Positions 6,209-6,290 of a stretch of 6,290 bases of DNA are shown here, piece by piece; position 1 is the stretch's first letter; each line of letters opens with the position of its first letter. This DNA comes from Anaerolineaceae bacterium UBA6801 (lineage in GTDB: Bacteria > Chloroflexota > Anaerolineae > Anaerolineales > Anaerolineaceae), in NCBI GenBank assembly GCA_002452315.1, contig DKFH01000134.1:1-6290 (forward strand). Direction: 5' to 3'. The translations under genes and the position numbers were made by a program. The notes beneath the pieces were generated by a model that saw nothing but the letters and a program-made list of their open reading frames with translations, did not search any database and was not told the DNA's origin.

Positions 6209-6220
6209 TTATCTCTGTGG
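6185..6220. repeat. inverted CCACAGA/TCTGTGG pair
   Basis: CCACAGA (6185-6191) and TCTGTGG (6214-6220) are perfect inverted copies 22 bp apart. Each contains the CCACA core of a DnaA box, and the right copy is part of the TTTTCCACA site read on the - strand. The spacer holds the GCTTAAAAAATT block. Confidence 0.45.
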
Positions 6221-6224
6221 AAAA
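6216..6224 (-). promoter_or_regulatory. DnaA box TTTTCCACA
   Basis: On the - strand the 9-mer reads TTTTCCACA. It differs at one position from the common TTATCCACA and is identical to the box form I recall from cyanobacteria. It is close to the intergenic AT-rich region and about 400 bp upstream of dnaA. Confidence 0.55.
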
Positions 6225-6271
6225 TGCTCATTTGTTCGAAATTGAGACGCGCAAATTGGAATCAGGCGTTT

Positions 6272-6280
6272 TTATCCGCA
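6272..6280 (+). promoter_or_regulatory. DnaA box-like site TTATCCGCA
   Basis: TTATCCGCA differs from the consensus TTATCCACA at one position. Its orientation is opposite to the box at 6216-6224. It lies near the right edge, so further boxes may follow outside the window. Confidence 0.45.
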
Positions 6281-6290
6281 ATCATCATCC

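Larger units (their letters stand above)
5825..6290. other. oriC: probable oriC / dnaA control region (non-coding)
   Basis: I see no credible gene in these 466 bp. Several signs fit an origin next to dnaA: two near-consensus DnaA boxes and one weaker one (6216-6224, 6272-6280, 5909-5917), an AT-rich stretch at 6061-6098, three CTTAAAAAA blocks (6064, 6164, 6200) plus a GTTAAAAAA (5867), and a run of perfect inverted repeats. In many bacteria oriC lies directly upstream of dnaA, often between it and a divergent rpmH; whether rpmH lies beyond the right edge cannot be seen. The number of good boxes is low for a complete origin, so part of it may lie outside the window. Confidence 0.55.

Noticed and set aside
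6224..6290. Open frame from ATG 6224 running off the right edge (22 codons)
   Set aside because: There is no spaced ribosome binding site, the start overlaps the DnaA box, and the peptide matches no family I recognise, including L34 (rpmH).

Overview
The window is about 6.3 kb of bacterial chromosome carrying replication housekeeping genes. It probably comes from the Chloroflexota, with Anaerolineae the best guess. That placement rests on my recollection of DnaA and Pol I sequence style in that group, not on a search. Codon use is moderately GC-rich and even across all genes. I see no insertion sequence, phage gene, tRNA, rRNA or CRISPR array.

Layout from left to right. (1) The C-terminal 122 codons of a Kv-beta-type aldo/keto reductase on the + strand are closed by a clear intrinsic terminator. 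(2) A full-length DNA polymerase I (polA, + strand, 929 aa) has all three enzymatic modules intact and a sliding-clamp-binding-like motif in a linker. (3) A ten-helix EamA/DMT-family transporter on the - strand converges on polA, with only 9 bp between their stop codons. It carries a histidine-rich cytoplasmic-type tail built from two copies of one unit. (4) The replication initiator gene dnaA lies upstream of the transporter on the same strand, with 65 bp between them. (5) About 480 bp of non-coding DNA upstream of dnaA runs to the right edge. It has the marks of a replication origin plus dnaA control region: near-consensus DnaA boxes, an AT-rich stretch, repeated CTTAAAAAA blocks, several perfect inverted repeats and two candidate dnaA promoters.

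How the parts relate. DnaA binds boxes at the origin, normally next to its own gene, to open the duplex and load the replicative helicase. Pol I then removes RNA primers and fills gaps on the lagging strand, so an initiator, a probable origin and a processing polymerase sit within 6 kb. The transporter has no evident replication role. It may be co-transcribed with dnaA or use its own promoter, whose -10 box lies so close to the ATG that the message would be leaderless.

The least ordinary features are the dnaA leader (a strong-looking distal promoter, then an intrinsic-terminator-like hairpin, then a weaker proximal promoter whose -35 starts in the terminator's T-tract), the duplicated His-rich transporter tail and the leaderless promoter. 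I do not see evidence for a wholly new multi-gene system here.
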